From: an uncultured Spartobacteria bacterium
GTDB lineage: Bacteria; Verrucomicrobiota; Verrucomicrobiia; Chthoniobacterales; JAATET01
NCBI GenBank assembly: GCA_937901895.1
Contig: CALGTD010000138.1
Location: 90,735-154,734, forward strand
Length of the DNA: 64,000 bases
Direction of reading: 5' to 3'
This document shows positions 31,501 through 39,445 of this stretch, piece by piece; within the stretch, counting starts at the first letter, position 1; each line of letters starts with the position of its first letter. The notes beneath the pieces were generated by a model, which searched no databases, was not told the origin of the DNA, and worked only from the letters and a program-made list of their open reading frames with translations. A program made the position numbers and the translations under genes.

Positions 31501-32718
31501 CTCGAGGAATTCGTTGTCGATCGCGGGATCGTTCTCCTGTCGGCTGGCGCCTGAGGATTTTGCCTTGAAAATGAACTCGTCCACCGATGCGTAGAGGCGG
31601 TCCGCATCATAGTTCACCACCTGGTTTGCGTTCGGGGTGCGGGTGCCGCCGTTCGAGCCGCCGCCGGTCACGCGGGGTATCAGATCGTAGTAGGGGAGAC
31701 GGCTCGAGTAGGTCGACCCGGTAAGCCAGTCGGGAACCCCGTTTGTATTTGCGGGGATGGGAAAGATCGACCCAAGCACGGGACTCAGGGAGGTGGCGGC
31801 GGGGTGTCCGGGGAACGTGGGGAACTCGTTCTGGGCCGGGATGTTTCGCGATAGGTCCTTCTCCAGTTTGGAGGTCGTGTAGGGTCGGCCCCAATAGGCA
31901 CCCTCGGAGGCGGTGTTGATGTTCAGTTTGCAGGTATCGTCGTCCGTCCAGAAGGCAACACGCCCCACGATCGGGTTCTCATTGCTGGCCCCGGGGACAG
32001 AGCCGCCGCTTCCGGCCGGGGCGATGGTGCCGTCTTTCAGGACATACAGCCATCGGACGGGCATTGGAACGGGGTTGTTGTCCGGGGCGATGGAGCCCCC
32101 GGAGCTCCAGTCCGTCTCGATTCCGAAGCCTTCGATCGAGGCCTCGTAGGTGAGCACCGATTTCCCAGCATACTGGCCCGACACCAGGTTGTTGCCGCTG
32201 ATGATCGGAAAATGGGCGGCATATTTCCGGTTGTCGCCGGGACGGGAAACGTTTCCGTTGGGGTCCTCGACGAGGACCGGACTGTTGAGGTCCGTGAATT
32301 CCGCCGGCCTCGACTTCCAGTCCGTCGGGACATCCGAAAGCAGGTCGCTCTCGGAAGAGAAGCTTCCGTTCACGACCATCTGATCGGACGAGTAAAGCTT
32401 GTAGGCCTCGACGGGGGAGCCCGCATCGTCCCAGGTGCGAATCATTCCGGGTTGAGAGGCCCACGCGACGATTTTCCCGTCGGGACTGACGCCTTCGGTG
32501 GCCTTTTGGATCTGCGCAACCGCCAGACTCTGCACGGAATCCGCGAGCATTCGCACGCGGGTCCGTTCGGCGTAACTGTCTGCAGAAACGGTCTCCGTCC
32601 GCACATCGAAGAAAAAGCTCACCACGAGAATGCTGAGCAAAACGACGATGAGGAGCACCATCACCAGTGCGACACCGGAATTGCGGTGTCGATTGAGATT
32701 CGGGATCGGTCGGGCCAT
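28534..32718 (-). CDS. Verru_Chthon cassette protein A (large pseudopilin-anchored protein)
   Basis: 1394 residues. N-terminal anchor NSGVALVMVLLIVVLLSILVVSFFF resembles the GspK/PilX type of minor pseudopilin, lacking the Glu5 of major pilins. The long remainder is extracytoplasmic, rich in Pro, Asn, Gly and aromatic residues, with no domain I can name. Length and position between cassette C (5-bp gap upstream) and D (overlap downstream) match cassette protein A. It probably caps or forms a secretion or surface assembly with the B, C and D proteins. Confidence 0.85.
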   Translation of the reverse strand: MARPIPNLNRHRNSGVALVMVLLIVVLLSILVVSFFFDVRTETVSADSYAERTRVRMLADSVQSLAVAQIQKATEGVSPDGKIVAWASQPGMIRTWDDAGSPVEAYKLYSSDQMVVNGSFSSESDLLSDVPTDWKSRPAEFTDLNSPVLVEDPNGNVSRPGDNRKYAAHFPIISGNNLVSGQYAGKSVLTYEASIEGFGIETDWSSGGSIAPDNNPVPMPVRWLYVLKDGTIAPAGSGGSVPGASNENPIVGRVAFWTDDDTCKLNINTASEGAYWGRPYTTSKLEKDLSRNIPAQNEFPTFPGHPAATSLSPVLGSIFPIPANTNGVPDWLTGSTYSSRLPYYDLIPRVTGGGSNGGTRTPNANQVVNYDADRLYASVDEFIFKAKSSGASRQENDPAIDNEFLEQARFFLTAHSRAPEVNLFNLPRISLWPLDPNVQNAKDKLIAFCSTFKGWPYFFQRTVVPGASPDVSAFRNTSQSSTTDWDKYPRNKQLYNYLQKLTDRPIPGLGGQLSAKYPGIYRDQILTEMVDFIRSGINITSTAGNPPYHFVPPAGKPGSGQVVPLTLSRDGSSGNDTRGFGRFITISEAALVLYRVNQAAIKAMFVVEPYCPSPGLPPINPNFTIEIDGLEGFQVNGQSLQMPANARMTCDAFQLSAPESLIRLFPGLLPSGSTAYPATRLMFYRRASDTNVVPRTANEYPFQSSGAIPLAEGASTVSLTGGRVTIRIYGPNDSSTPLQELVFDFRNTSFDPIGKAVLQEPAIIPAPEKVANVYYDFNTRIPAIRSAVDIKDTLIRKVPGNWSAVQTANNSNPPTGRGDVVRGMEPNIKAPLWGDQRALALVMKDNTSNQHPLFVRHPFYDWNPTQRLLVSNDTRASLVYDPQLTDTGGLRSYNQRFAESLRSDELVFRGQFGAYATQTNEGEYNHSPGTGRKGTMMTGGSLISMLTGILQRDAVPSVPYGLDGAYIRTKSGQILGYGDWDTGLGTTSDGPYINYPDQGNSNTATGSYELAVGDGRVIVGGYFGRGDWGNETGATFSPNRQIASAVSFGSLATMVAPNSPDDMQPWRTLLFCPNPAAQTTGNVQSTSHASTLAHPGFGRSSDGKNPYPPYSEPPDHAFLDLFTMPIVEGYPISEPMSTAGKVNMNYQIAPFTYIHRSTAIRGVLKNERLTAIPTGAPTEPNDDNAYKSAGINDRQGWTTQIRYGINLDESTGTLRQFEARFNKGDLFRSASEICDLFLVPQQLRTPGYSLTYPAGANAPTFGSGTDEIDFIGNAVARWWDRFLATGDNLREEPYGRIYPRLTTKSNSYTVHVRVQALKKSPNTPPGAFVDPSGSGTTDLVTGEFRGSFQVERYLDPNAVNSANVDFASVSLDDPSNRLNRYYKYRTISSKEFKP

Positions 32719-32722
32719 GGAC

Positions 32723-33793
32723 TTAATTCAGAGTCGTCTTTGCTCCACGCAGACTGACGTCGGTGGTGAGAATGCGGTAGTTCAGCTTCAGGTCGGCAAG
32801 GTGACGCTCGAGTTCCTCGAGGTCGCTCTCGAAGCTTGCCGGGTTGTTGAAAAGGCCGGATGGAATGAAGTTCGGAGTCCCGGAACCGTGCATCCGTTCG
32901 TAACGTTCCGCGGAGGCTTCGTCGATGGTCACCATCGTGACCTGCACGAGGGGCGGAAGCTGATTTTTGACCAGGGAGTTTCCGCCGTTCAGATACCCCT
33001 TCGAATCGAAGGCATAGCTCGACTCGACGGCCGCCCCCACCGAGGAAGTGCTGTCGGCGGTGGAAACCCTCGGGCGCAGAATGAGCGCGATCACGTTGTC
33101 CGCGAGGATGAACGTGGACGGGTTGGTGTTGTCCGGCGGGGTGATCGCCTCGTTGAACCAATTATACGGCTTGCTGAAGCTCTCCTCGTAGATGCTGAGT
33201 TCCTCGGACGGCTGATTCATCTCGACCAGCCGGTAGCGTGAGCGTTGCGGCACCCGCCCGCGCAGAAATGGGGGGATTTCCGAATCGTCGCTGAGGTATT
33301 CAATGTAGAAGCCCATCGCGTTCAGAAGCCGGTTCAGGCCGCGATACTGCGGAGAATTGCTTCCCACCAATCCCGCCGGGGAGACAAAGAAAACCGCATG
33401 GGTGGGGGTGTCACCCGAGGCACTGGAAATCAGGTCCGATGCGTCTCCCATGACGAAGTGGAGGTCCGACGCCCAGTCGTATTTCTCCACCGGGAAATCT
33501 CCGCTGACGACATTGCCCCCCTTGCGCGCCCAGTCGGTGCGGCTTTCGTCGCTCGAGGAATAGTAGTCGAGATAGGTGTCGAGGGTGGCCTGGCTGAGCT
33601 GGCGCGTCAGGCGCTCGAAGCCCGCCCGGGCGGCCTGGAAGGCCTCCACGCGCGAACGGTTGCGCCGCCAGATGTCACTGGTATGCCCCAGAACCCGGAA
33701 AAGAATGGTTGCCAGCAGCGCCAGGATCGTGAGCGTCACAAGGAGCTCCACGAGCGTGAACGCGCGCGGTGTGCGGAAAAATTTACGACCCAT
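32723..33793 (-). CDS. Verru_Chthon cassette protein C (pseudopilin-like)
   Basis: 356 residues from ATG 33793, which lies within the last codons of cassette B (11-bp overlap). Prepilin signal RAFTLVELLVTLTILALLATILFRVLG is followed by a GspJ-like periplasmic domain (ARAGFERLTRQLSQATLDTYL, YRLVEMNQPSEEL). A longer start at 33835 would place the prepilin helix too far in. It should be processed by a prepilin peptidase and assembled in the envelope with the other cassette members. Confidence 0.85.
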   Translation of the reverse strand: MGRKFFRTPRAFTLVELLVTLTILALLATILFRVLGHTSDIWRRNRSRVEAFQAARAGFERLTRQLSQATLDTYLDYYSSSDESRTDWARKGGNVVSGDFPVEKYDWASDLHFVMGDASDLISSASGDTPTHAVFFVSPAGLVGSNSPQYRGLNRLLNAMGFYIEYLSDDSEIPPFLRGRVPQRSRYRLVEMNQPSEELSIYEESFSKPYNWFNEAITPPDNTNPSTFILADNVIALILRPRVSTADSTSSVGAAVESSYAFDSKGYLNGGNSLVKNQLPPLVQVTMVTIDEASAERYERMHGSGTPNFIPSGLFNNPASFESDLEELERHLADLKLNYRILTTDVSLRGAKTTLN

Positions 33794-34337
33794 TGTCGGC
33801 GAGAAACGCGATGAATTCTGAGGACTGCGCTTCAAGCGCCTGGTTTCGCAATTCCTCTGCCGGCGACCCTTTCAACTGCCGACTGGGGTCGCGGACGACG
33901 CGCACCCGCACTTTTGCCAGCCGGTCGTTGAGACCTCCCGCGGAACTGCCGGGGATCCGGGTGCCTTCATCGATGAGAACGCACGCCGAAAATACGGAAT
34001 CCTGTGCCGAGCTTTCGAGCGGCTGTCCATCTCCGTCGAAATAGAAGTAGCCGCTTTCCAGGGAAGCCTTCTGCGACCAGTCGGTTTGCTGCGCCATTCC
34101 GATGAGACGTTGGGCGATCTGCGCGGAAACCGTGCGATCCGAGGCACTTCGCGCCAGCGAAAGGCCGGATCCCAGGAGACCCAGCAAAACGGACAGGCAA
34201 AATCCAACGATGCCGAGAGCGATCGTGACTTCGATCAGCGAGAAGCCGTGTTGTCGCGCGCGCAGTGGCTTTCGCACAACGCGTGTTCTGAAATGCCCGC
34301 AATCATCGAATGGAAGGGTGTTCTGGGTGGTCGTCAT
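33783..34337 (-). CDS. Verru_Chthon cassette protein B (pseudopilin-like)
   Basis: About 184 residues from ATG 34337; an ATG 9 bp upstream is equally possible. Prepilin signal QHGFSLIEVTIALGIVGFCLSVLLGLLG lies about 35 residues in, which is a long leader. The rest resembles GspI/PilV-type minor pseudopilins. It is the first gene of the B-C-A-D operon, with every junction overlapping or within 5 bp, so equimolar production is likely. Confidence 0.82.
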   Translation of the reverse strand: MTTTQNTLPFDDCGHFRTRVVRKPLRARQHGFSLIEVTIALGIVGFCLSVLLGLLGSGLSLARSASDRTVSAQIAQRLIGMAQQTDWSQKASLESGYFYFDGDGQPLESSAQDSVFSACVLIDEGTRIPGSSAGGLNDRLAKVRVRVVRDPSRQLKGSPAEELRNQALEAQSSEFIAFLADNGS

Positions 34338-35429
34338 TGGAGGCATCCAATTTTCTGGTGGAAATGACGGGAGGAGCAGGCCGAAGCCTGTATTTACAGG
34401 GGGAAGCCGATTCCGCACCGATGCACACGTGCGGCTGATCAAGAGTGCAGAGCGTAGTGCTTGACACGGATTTCATGACCAAAGGCTGTTTGCACTGTTA
34501 CAATCGGTTCTGAAAAATGCAATCTATTCGATAGTGTGCGCTCCGTCATAGTTGAGATAACATCGGGCAGTGGTTGAAAGAGCGGGGCGTGGCGAAGGGC
34601 GACGCAAAAATGGTGCCAGTCCTGCACGAGATGCCGGGGAATCCGCTGACGCGTGAGCGAGTTCTTCGCCCCGCAAAATGGCTTGGGGGCGGGGCAAGAC
34701 CCGCCGGGGGTGCCAAGGCGGCGACTGCGTTCGATTTTCCCGGGCTGAAGCGGGAGAATGTTTTTGTCGTGAGGCGATGCCGCGTGAAACGGGTGGTCCG
34801 GAAATTGGTTGGTGTCCAGGATCTGGAAATCCTTTCGCAAACTTCCAAGTGCGATGTTCCGCACCGGGTCGCAACGGTTTCTCTGGGCCTCGATTGGAGC
34901 GATTCCGCTATAGCCCCGCTTCCTCACGACCGGTTGCGAAGGGCCCCTCCCTGCAACCATTGCCCGTGGATTGACCCAACGGAGCTCCCTCAAAAGTTGT
35001 AATAACAATTGAGGTTCACGGTAATGTCCATTCACCCAAGGCAGGGATTCCGGTTCGCCTCTAATCTCCCGGCTCCTGTCGATTGGAATCTCGGTTGTTC
35101 CGGCGTCGTGGCTCATTAATTCGGCTTCGGACGAGGTTTGCTCCGATTTGCGTCGTGAACCATGAGGAGAGGATTTTCGAGCAGGATAATCTTCTTATTT
35201 TCAGTGACATCTCAATTGATTTGTCGCCTTCTGACACATTTGCGTCATGGTGACGAAAACGTCACGGGTGGTAGCTTTTGTCAGACCCTGAATCCCCCTT
35301 GAGTCTGATGACCCCTATGGGAATCCCAATCCTCCCAATGCACCGCTCATTTCCAGCCGGCTCGCTTCACGCGACCGTCAGTGGCTGCACGCGTCCGGTG
35401 CATTTCGGGAAAAACCTCTTGCTCCGCCC
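34338..35429. other. About 1.1 kb without a confident gene
   Basis: Open frames exist on both strands (a 225-codon minus frame 34439-35116, a 142-codon plus frame 34574-35002). Their products are rich in His, Arg and Pro, have no recognisable motif, and overlap each other, which is typical of non-coding GC-rich DNA. No tRNA, RNase P, tmRNA or SRP signature was seen. The right third (about 35100-35300) is AT-richer and probably holds promoters. The region should contain the promoter of the Verru_Chthon operon on its left and of the regulator on its right. Confidence 0.5.
35250..35265. promoter_or_regulatory. Inverted repeat upstream of the GntR/LacI hybrid regulator
   Basis: GTGACG and CGTCAC flank AAAA, 165 bp before the regulator start, in the AT-rich stretch. 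It is a possible autoregulatory operator; only symmetry and position support it. Confidence 0.3.
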
Positions 35430-36593
35430 GTGACAACGACCTTGCACCGTTCCACTGTTGTTCAACAAGTTGCCGGGGCTCTGCGCGAAGGAATTCGAAG
35501 CGGTCGTCTGCAGCGGGAGCTTCCGGGCGTGCTCCGTCTCGCCGCGGAATTCGACGTCGCGAAAGCGACCATGCGGGCGGCGTTGCGTATTATCGAGGCC
35601 GAGGGACTGATCGCCAAGGCAGGGCAGCGGGGAGCACGCGTTGTGGTGAACCATCGAGGAGGAAACCACGCGGTTTCCTCAGGGCCATTGCGCGTCTGCA
35701 TTCTGATGGATCGGCCCATGGAGGCGCAACTCGCCTCCGAGCGGGAGTTTCTACTGAAGATTCAACTCGGCGTGCAGGGAGCCGGTTACTCCTGTTTCTT
35801 CGCCCCGAAGACCCAGGTGGAACTCGCGCATAATACGGCGCGCATCGCCCGCTTTGCCCGCGAGGTGGAGGCGGAGGCGTGGATCATTCTCAATGGGCGC
35901 GCCAATGTGCTGGAATGGTTTGCGAATCAAAAGTTCCCGGCCCTTGCTCTCGACGGAGCTGACGTTCCCGGAATCGTCCGCGTTTCCCGGAACATGCAGG
36001 AAATGCTGCTGGATGCGACGCTCCGGCTGACTCAGCAGGGACATCGGCGCATTACCTTCCTCCTTGGTGAGCCGTTTCAATCGCCGCATTCTCCTGTTTC
36101 CAAGGCGATTCTGTCCCGATTCGCAGCCCTGCAAATTCCTTCCAGCGCGGCCTACAACACGCCCGTCTGGGAGGAAACCGAAGAGGGGCTCTACCAAGTG
36201 CTGGACGCACTCTTCCGGGTCACTCCGCCGACTGCGTTGTTCGTCCAGGACATGCGGATCCTGCTTTCCACGCTGACGTTTATGGCCTCGCGGGGCATTC
36301 GCGTGCCCGGGCAGGTGTCGTTGATCGCAGGATTCTGCGACGGCGAAATCGAATGGACCGCCTCCGCCCCCGCCCACTATCGGACGGATACCGAGCTCCT
36401 CCGCCTGCATGTGATCCGTTGGGTTCAGTCCGTCGCCAACGGCTCCCCATCCACCGAATCCTACTGTGCGCCGCTCGAGTTTGTTCTGGGCTCCTCGCTG
36501 ACACTGCCCGACGGAAGGAGGGCGGCTGTGCCTCAGCCAAATACCCAGATCGCCCGTCGTGCAACGCCGGTCGAGAGTCTGGCGACGAAGTGA
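35430..36593 (+). CDS. Transcriptional regulator: GntR-type DNA-binding domain with LacI/periplasmic-binding-type sensor
   Basis: 387 residues from a GTG start. Residues 1-75 form a GntR winged helix (VVQQVAGALREGIRSGRLQ, LAAEFDVAKATMRAALRIIEAEG). Residues 85-360 form the sugar-binding LacI/PBP1 fold (LRVCILMDRP, GHRRITFLLGEP, PTALFVQDMRILLSTLTFMASRGIRVPGQVSLI). Such hybrids are frequent in Verrucomicrobia and sense carbohydrates. It is 29 bp upstream of a PEP-CTERM gene on the same strand and probably controls that gene; no transport or catabolic gene is directly attached. Confidence 0.85.
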   Translation: MTTTLHRSTVVQQVAGALREGIRSGRLQRELPGVLRLAAEFDVAKATMRAALRIIEAEGLIAKAGQRGARVVVNHRGGNHAVSSGPLRVCILMDRPMEAQLASEREFLLKIQLGVQGAGYSCFFAPKTQVELAHNTARIARFAREVEAEAWIILNGRANVLEWFANQKFPALALDGADVPGIVRVSRNMQEMLLDATLRLTQQGHRRITFLLGEPFQSPHSPVSKAILSRFAALQIPSSAAYNTPVWEETEEGLYQVLDALFRVTPPTALFVQDMRILLSTLTFMASRGIRVPGQVSLIAGFCDGEIEWTASAPAHYRTDTELLRLHVIRWVQSVANGSPSTESYCAPLEFVLGSSLTLPDGRRAAVPQPNTQIARRATPVESLATK

Positions 36594-36622
36594 AATCCCC
36601 ATCTGAGTAATATCCCCGTGCT

Positions 36623-37810
36623 ATGTTTCACACCTCCATCCTCCTGAGAAAATCCCTCCCTTGCCTTACGATCTGCCTGGCGGCAGCGGTGGTCCCATTT
36701 GCCGCGCACGCCCAGGTCAGATGGACGGGAGATGTCAGCGATGACTATTCGGTCGGGGCAAACTGGGACTCCGCAGTCGCGCCTTCCAATACCACCGAGG
36801 TGATCATCGACAGCAGTGCGGTGAATCCGGCTGTGTTGGCGTCTGGAAACCTCGAGCGGTTCGCGAACACCACCATCAGCGACACGGGTTCGCTGACTTT
36901 GAACGCCGGCAGGTTCATCAACGGCCAGTCGACGTTCACCGTTTCGGGCGGATCCCTATCCCATACCGGCGAATACTTCCTCGTCGGGCACACCGGAGTG
37001 GGCACGTTCAACCAGTCGGGCGGCGTTGTGACATCCAACCACAGCCGTGGATTCTTCCTTTCGAACAACGAGTCCAACGAATCCGGGACGACCTACAATC
37101 TTTCCGGTGGCACGTTGATCGTGAACTCCACAACCGGCAATCCTCCTCCGGAATGGTGGCTGCGCAGTGTGTGGTTTGGGAAGGGTTCGGGGGGCGCCAG
37201 CCCACTGATTGGTGACAAGTTTCACGCCACTGGCGGCACGGCTACCTTTACCCGCGTCGGATCCAATGAGGCTGGCGTGATGATTTCACGCAACTCGAAG
37301 CTGCAGGTCAGTGGCACGGCCGAGGTGACCTTCACCAACTACTCCCATTTTTATGTGGGATACAACAATGCCGGCACCTCGGAGAACGAGGTCATCGTTG
37401 ATGGTGGCAAGCTCACCATTTCCGGCACGGATCTCCACCTGGGATTCAACGACTCCGGGTCGCTTACGATCTCTGCCGGAACCCTCGATCTCGATGGCTT
37501 CCTTGTCATTGGAGGGGGAGGAGCGGGTTTTGTGACCATGACCGGAGGTGTCGTTTCCCTCGGCGGTATCACTTACAGCTTGGGCTCGTTCGACTTTTCC
37601 GGAGGTCTGCTTCAGATCGAAGGCGACTATTCAACGATTCTCGATGAGGCGTGGTTCGACACGTCCGGTGCGGGTGGCACCGTGTCAGCGATCTACGATC
37701 CGGAAACCAACATCACGACGATTGCGGTTCCGGAGCCGGCGACCGCGGTTCTCGCGATGGCCGGACTTGGTTTCCTCATCGCATTCGGCCGGCGCCGCAT
37801 CCGCGCCTGA
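36623..37810 (+). CDS. PEP-CTERM protein with beta-solenoid repeats
   Basis: 395 residues. Signal peptide about 1-31 (VVPFAAHAQVRW). The repeat body has units such as GTFNQSGGVVTSN, GTTYNLSGGTLIV and GSLTISAGTLDLDG, then a PEP-CTERM end: VPEPATAVLAMAGLGFLIAF followed by GRRRIRA. It is a probable extracellular matrix or surface protein sorted by exosortase. It is shorter than the 22117 and 24191 products and not a close copy. Immediately downstream of the GntR/LacI hybrid regulator, it is likely its target. Confidence 0.86.
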   Translation: MFHTSILLRKSLPCLTICLAAAVVPFAAHAQVRWTGDVSDDYSVGANWDSAVAPSNTTEVIIDSSAVNPAVLASGNLERFANTTISDTGSLTLNAGRFINGQSTFTVSGGSLSHTGEYFLVGHTGVGTFNQSGGVVTSNHSRGFFLSNNESNESGTTYNLSGGTLIVNSTTGNPPPEWWLRSVWFGKGSGGASPLIGDKFHATGGTATFTRVGSNEAGVMISRNSKLQVSGTAEVTFTNYSHFYVGYNNAGTSENEVIVDGGKLTISGTDLHLGFNDSGSLTISAGTLDLDGFLVIGGGGAGFVTMTGGVVSLGGITYSLGSFDFSGGLLQIEGDYSTILDEAWFDTSGAGGTVSAIYDPETNITTIAVPEPATAVLAMAGLGFLIAFGRRRIRA

Positions 37811-37831
37811 CCGTCGCGACGATTTGGGGAC

Positions 37832-37869
37832 GACAGCGACCCGGTGAGGACCACGCCGGGTCGCCTGTC
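37832..37869 (+). terminator. Strong hairpin downstream of the PEP-CTERM gene
   Basis: GCGACCCGG (37836-37844) pairs perfectly with CCGGGTCGC (37856-37864), extended by GACA/TGTC across one bulged base. There is no T-run after it, so it may act as a weak terminator or a 3'-end stabiliser. Confidence 0.55.
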
Positions 37870-37879
37870 TCCCTGAAGA

Positions 37880-38295
37880 GTGGCGATTCCAAATGAGGTC
37901 CGGGAGTCCTTCGTGGGCTGCACCGCTCTCTGCGAGCACCAATGGTGGGCGGAACGAGGTCGGCACCGCGACGACCTGCATTTTCATCTCGTCGAGACCG
38001 GCTACGACGTGGACTTCATCGGCAACCATGCTCTTTTTCCTACAGCAGGAAGAAGCGCCTATTCCGACATCTATCCGAACGACGATACGCCGTTCGACAG
38101 GGATTCTGAGGGCTGCTGGAGCATCAAGACGTCCTAAAACGGGAGTCAGAAATCGCCCGCCGCTGCGGCGCTCTCACGGATGTCGCGATCATCAATATTG
38201 GCATGAACGACGTTCCAGGCGCGGGGCAGCTCGATTCCGTCCCTCTCTTCCCGCTCCTTCGGACAAGGTTGCCGGTATTCGGCAAACTCGGCTGA
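37880..38295 (+). pseudogene. Decayed SGNH/GDSL hydrolase
   Basis: Two out-of-phase pieces of one SGNH hydrolase. The first (37880-38137) gives LVETGYDVDFIGN and TPFDRDSEGCWS, which match the segment after the catalytic GDS block of this family (YDVDFVGS, FDRDHEGHWG). The second, in a shifted frame from about 38122 to a stop at 38295, gives TDVAIINIGMNDVPG, the block holding the conserved Asn (GxND). The N-terminal GDS serine block and the C-terminal DxxH block are missing. The frameshift and double truncation argue for a remnant. It is convergent with the globin gene. Confidence 0.7.
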
Positions 38296-38308
38296 CCTTT
38301 GGTCCGGA

Positions 38309-38779
38309 TCAATCCGCGACCTCCCCACGGTAGTTTTTGTATCTCAATTTCTGCTCGGGAGTGAGCCTGGAGGGATCGAATCGCGGGTCCGGAACGCCAT
38401 TGATCCGCGAGTAAATCACGTGGGCCATATCGATCGCAGCGTTCTTCATATGTTCGGCCCGCTCTCCCTGGTAAAGCTCGTCCACGGTTGCGCAAAACAG
38501 GTCTAGCCACCTTTGGAATCTGGGCCAGTCCATCGGAGTCCTGGGCAGGAGGTTCGCATGGACGAACAGGGGATTTCCACGGAATCCGCCGTTGCCGAAA
38601 AGAACCGTCTGCCAGAAGGCGTATAGTTTCGGAAGATGAACCTCCCAGTTCACCTTGGCGATGTCGTCGAAGATCGGACCGAGAAGATCGTCGGCGCGGA
38701 CCTTTGCGTAGAAGCGGTCGACGATTTGCACAATGTCGGAGTGCCCTTCGATATCCGACAGATTCCGTGGGGCGGTCAT
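38309..38779 (-). CDS. Group III truncated hemoglobin
   Basis: 156 residues. The 2-on-2 globin features include IVQIVDRFYAKVRADDLLGPIF at the N-terminus, LPKLYAFWQTVLFGNGGFRGNP and FQRWLDLFCATVDELYQG, as in Campylobacter Ctb-like proteins; His residues lie in the region expected for heme ligation. The C-terminal 25 residues (PDPRFDPSRLTPEQK) extend beyond the core. Group III globins bind O2 and NO and are tied to nitrosative stress. It is divergent from the MarR gene, with a palindrome between them, so both probably answer to that regulator. Confidence 0.9.
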   Translation of the reverse strand: MTAPRNLSDIEGHSDIVQIVDRFYAKVRADDLLGPIFDDIAKVNWEVHLPKLYAFWQTVLFGNGGFRGNPLFVHANLLPRTPMDWPRFQRWLDLFCATVDELYQGERAEHMKNAAIDMAHVIYSRINGVPDPRFDPSRLTPEQKLRYKNYRGEVAD

Positions 38780-38876
38780 GGGTTTGGTGGTTTTCTATAA
38801 AAAGATCGTGCGGCGATAGTTTTCTGAAAGGTTGTTTTCGGAATTTTCAGGCAGCAACGATGTATGTTTTGGTTGA

Positions 38877-38897
38877 ATATATCGTAATACGATATAT
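38877..38897. promoter_or_regulatory. Perfect 21-bp palindrome, likely MarR operator
   Basis: TATATCGTA and TACGATATA surround a single central A, and the outermost A/T pair also matches, giving 10-bp perfect arms. It lies 20 bp before the MarR GTG start and about 100 bp before the globin ATG, overlapping the likely -10 of MarR. Symmetry, length and place fit a MarR dimer site controlling both divergent units. Confidence 0.75.
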
Positions 38898-38916
38898 AAA
38901 TCCGTCGAAGAATCCA

Positions 38917-39333
38917 GTGACAAAAAGCGAATACAGAACCCTTGCGGAATTTCGTTATGAGCTGCGCAAGTTTTTGCATTTCAGCGAACGTGCGGCTGCG
39001 CGGCAGGACCTTGCGCCTCGGCAATATCTCGCACTCCTCCAGATCAAGGGATTTCGGAACGAGGAACGGGTGACGGTGGGGGAGCTGGCGGATCGGTTGC
39101 AGATCACGGCTCACAGTGCGGTGGGGCTGGTAAACCGGCTTGAAGAGCACGGCTATGTGAAGCGCGAGTCCTGTGAAGAAGACCGTCGCTGCGTTTTCGT
39201 GTCGTTGACACGGAAAGGGGAGCGGATTCTGGAAAAGCTCGCCTCGGTGCATCGGAGCGAACTTCGAAAAGTCGCTCCCCTCCTTGTGAAGCTTCTCGGT
39301 CGCGTGACGGGGACATTGGAAACGGAACAATGA
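38917..39333 (+). CDS. MarR family transcriptional regulator
   Basis: 138 residues from GTG 38917 (VTKSEYRTLAEF). The open frame extends far upstream, but through the palindrome and the globin promoter, and 138 residues is the normal MarR length. The winged helix reads VTVGELADRLQITAHSAVGLVNRLEEHGYVKRE, with the wing EEDRRCVFVSLTRKG. A Cys in the wing (ESCEEDRRC) could be redox-active. It is the first gene of a set with DUF488, siroheme reductase and racemase; it probably represses itself and the globin via the palindrome. Confidence 0.9.
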   Translation: MTKSEYRTLAEFRYELRKFLHFSERAAARQDLAPRQYLALLQIKGFRNEERVTVGELADRLQITAHSAVGLVNRLEEHGYVKRESCEEDRRCVFVSLTRKGERILEKLASVHRSELRKVAPLLVKLLGRVTGTLETEQ

Positions 39334-39445
39334 GAATGCTCCGTCTCTTCTCCGTTGCAGATCAGGCCAAGTTGCGGCGTCCAAAGACGAGCGTCACCCG
39401 ATCCCTGCAGGAGGCGACGTGGCAAACGGATCACGCATTTGCCCC

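Noticed and set aside
34439..35116. 225-codon minus-strand frame in the long intergenic region
   Set aside because: His/Arg/Pro-rich product without motifs or a ribosome site, overlapped by a plus-strand frame; not supportable as a gene.
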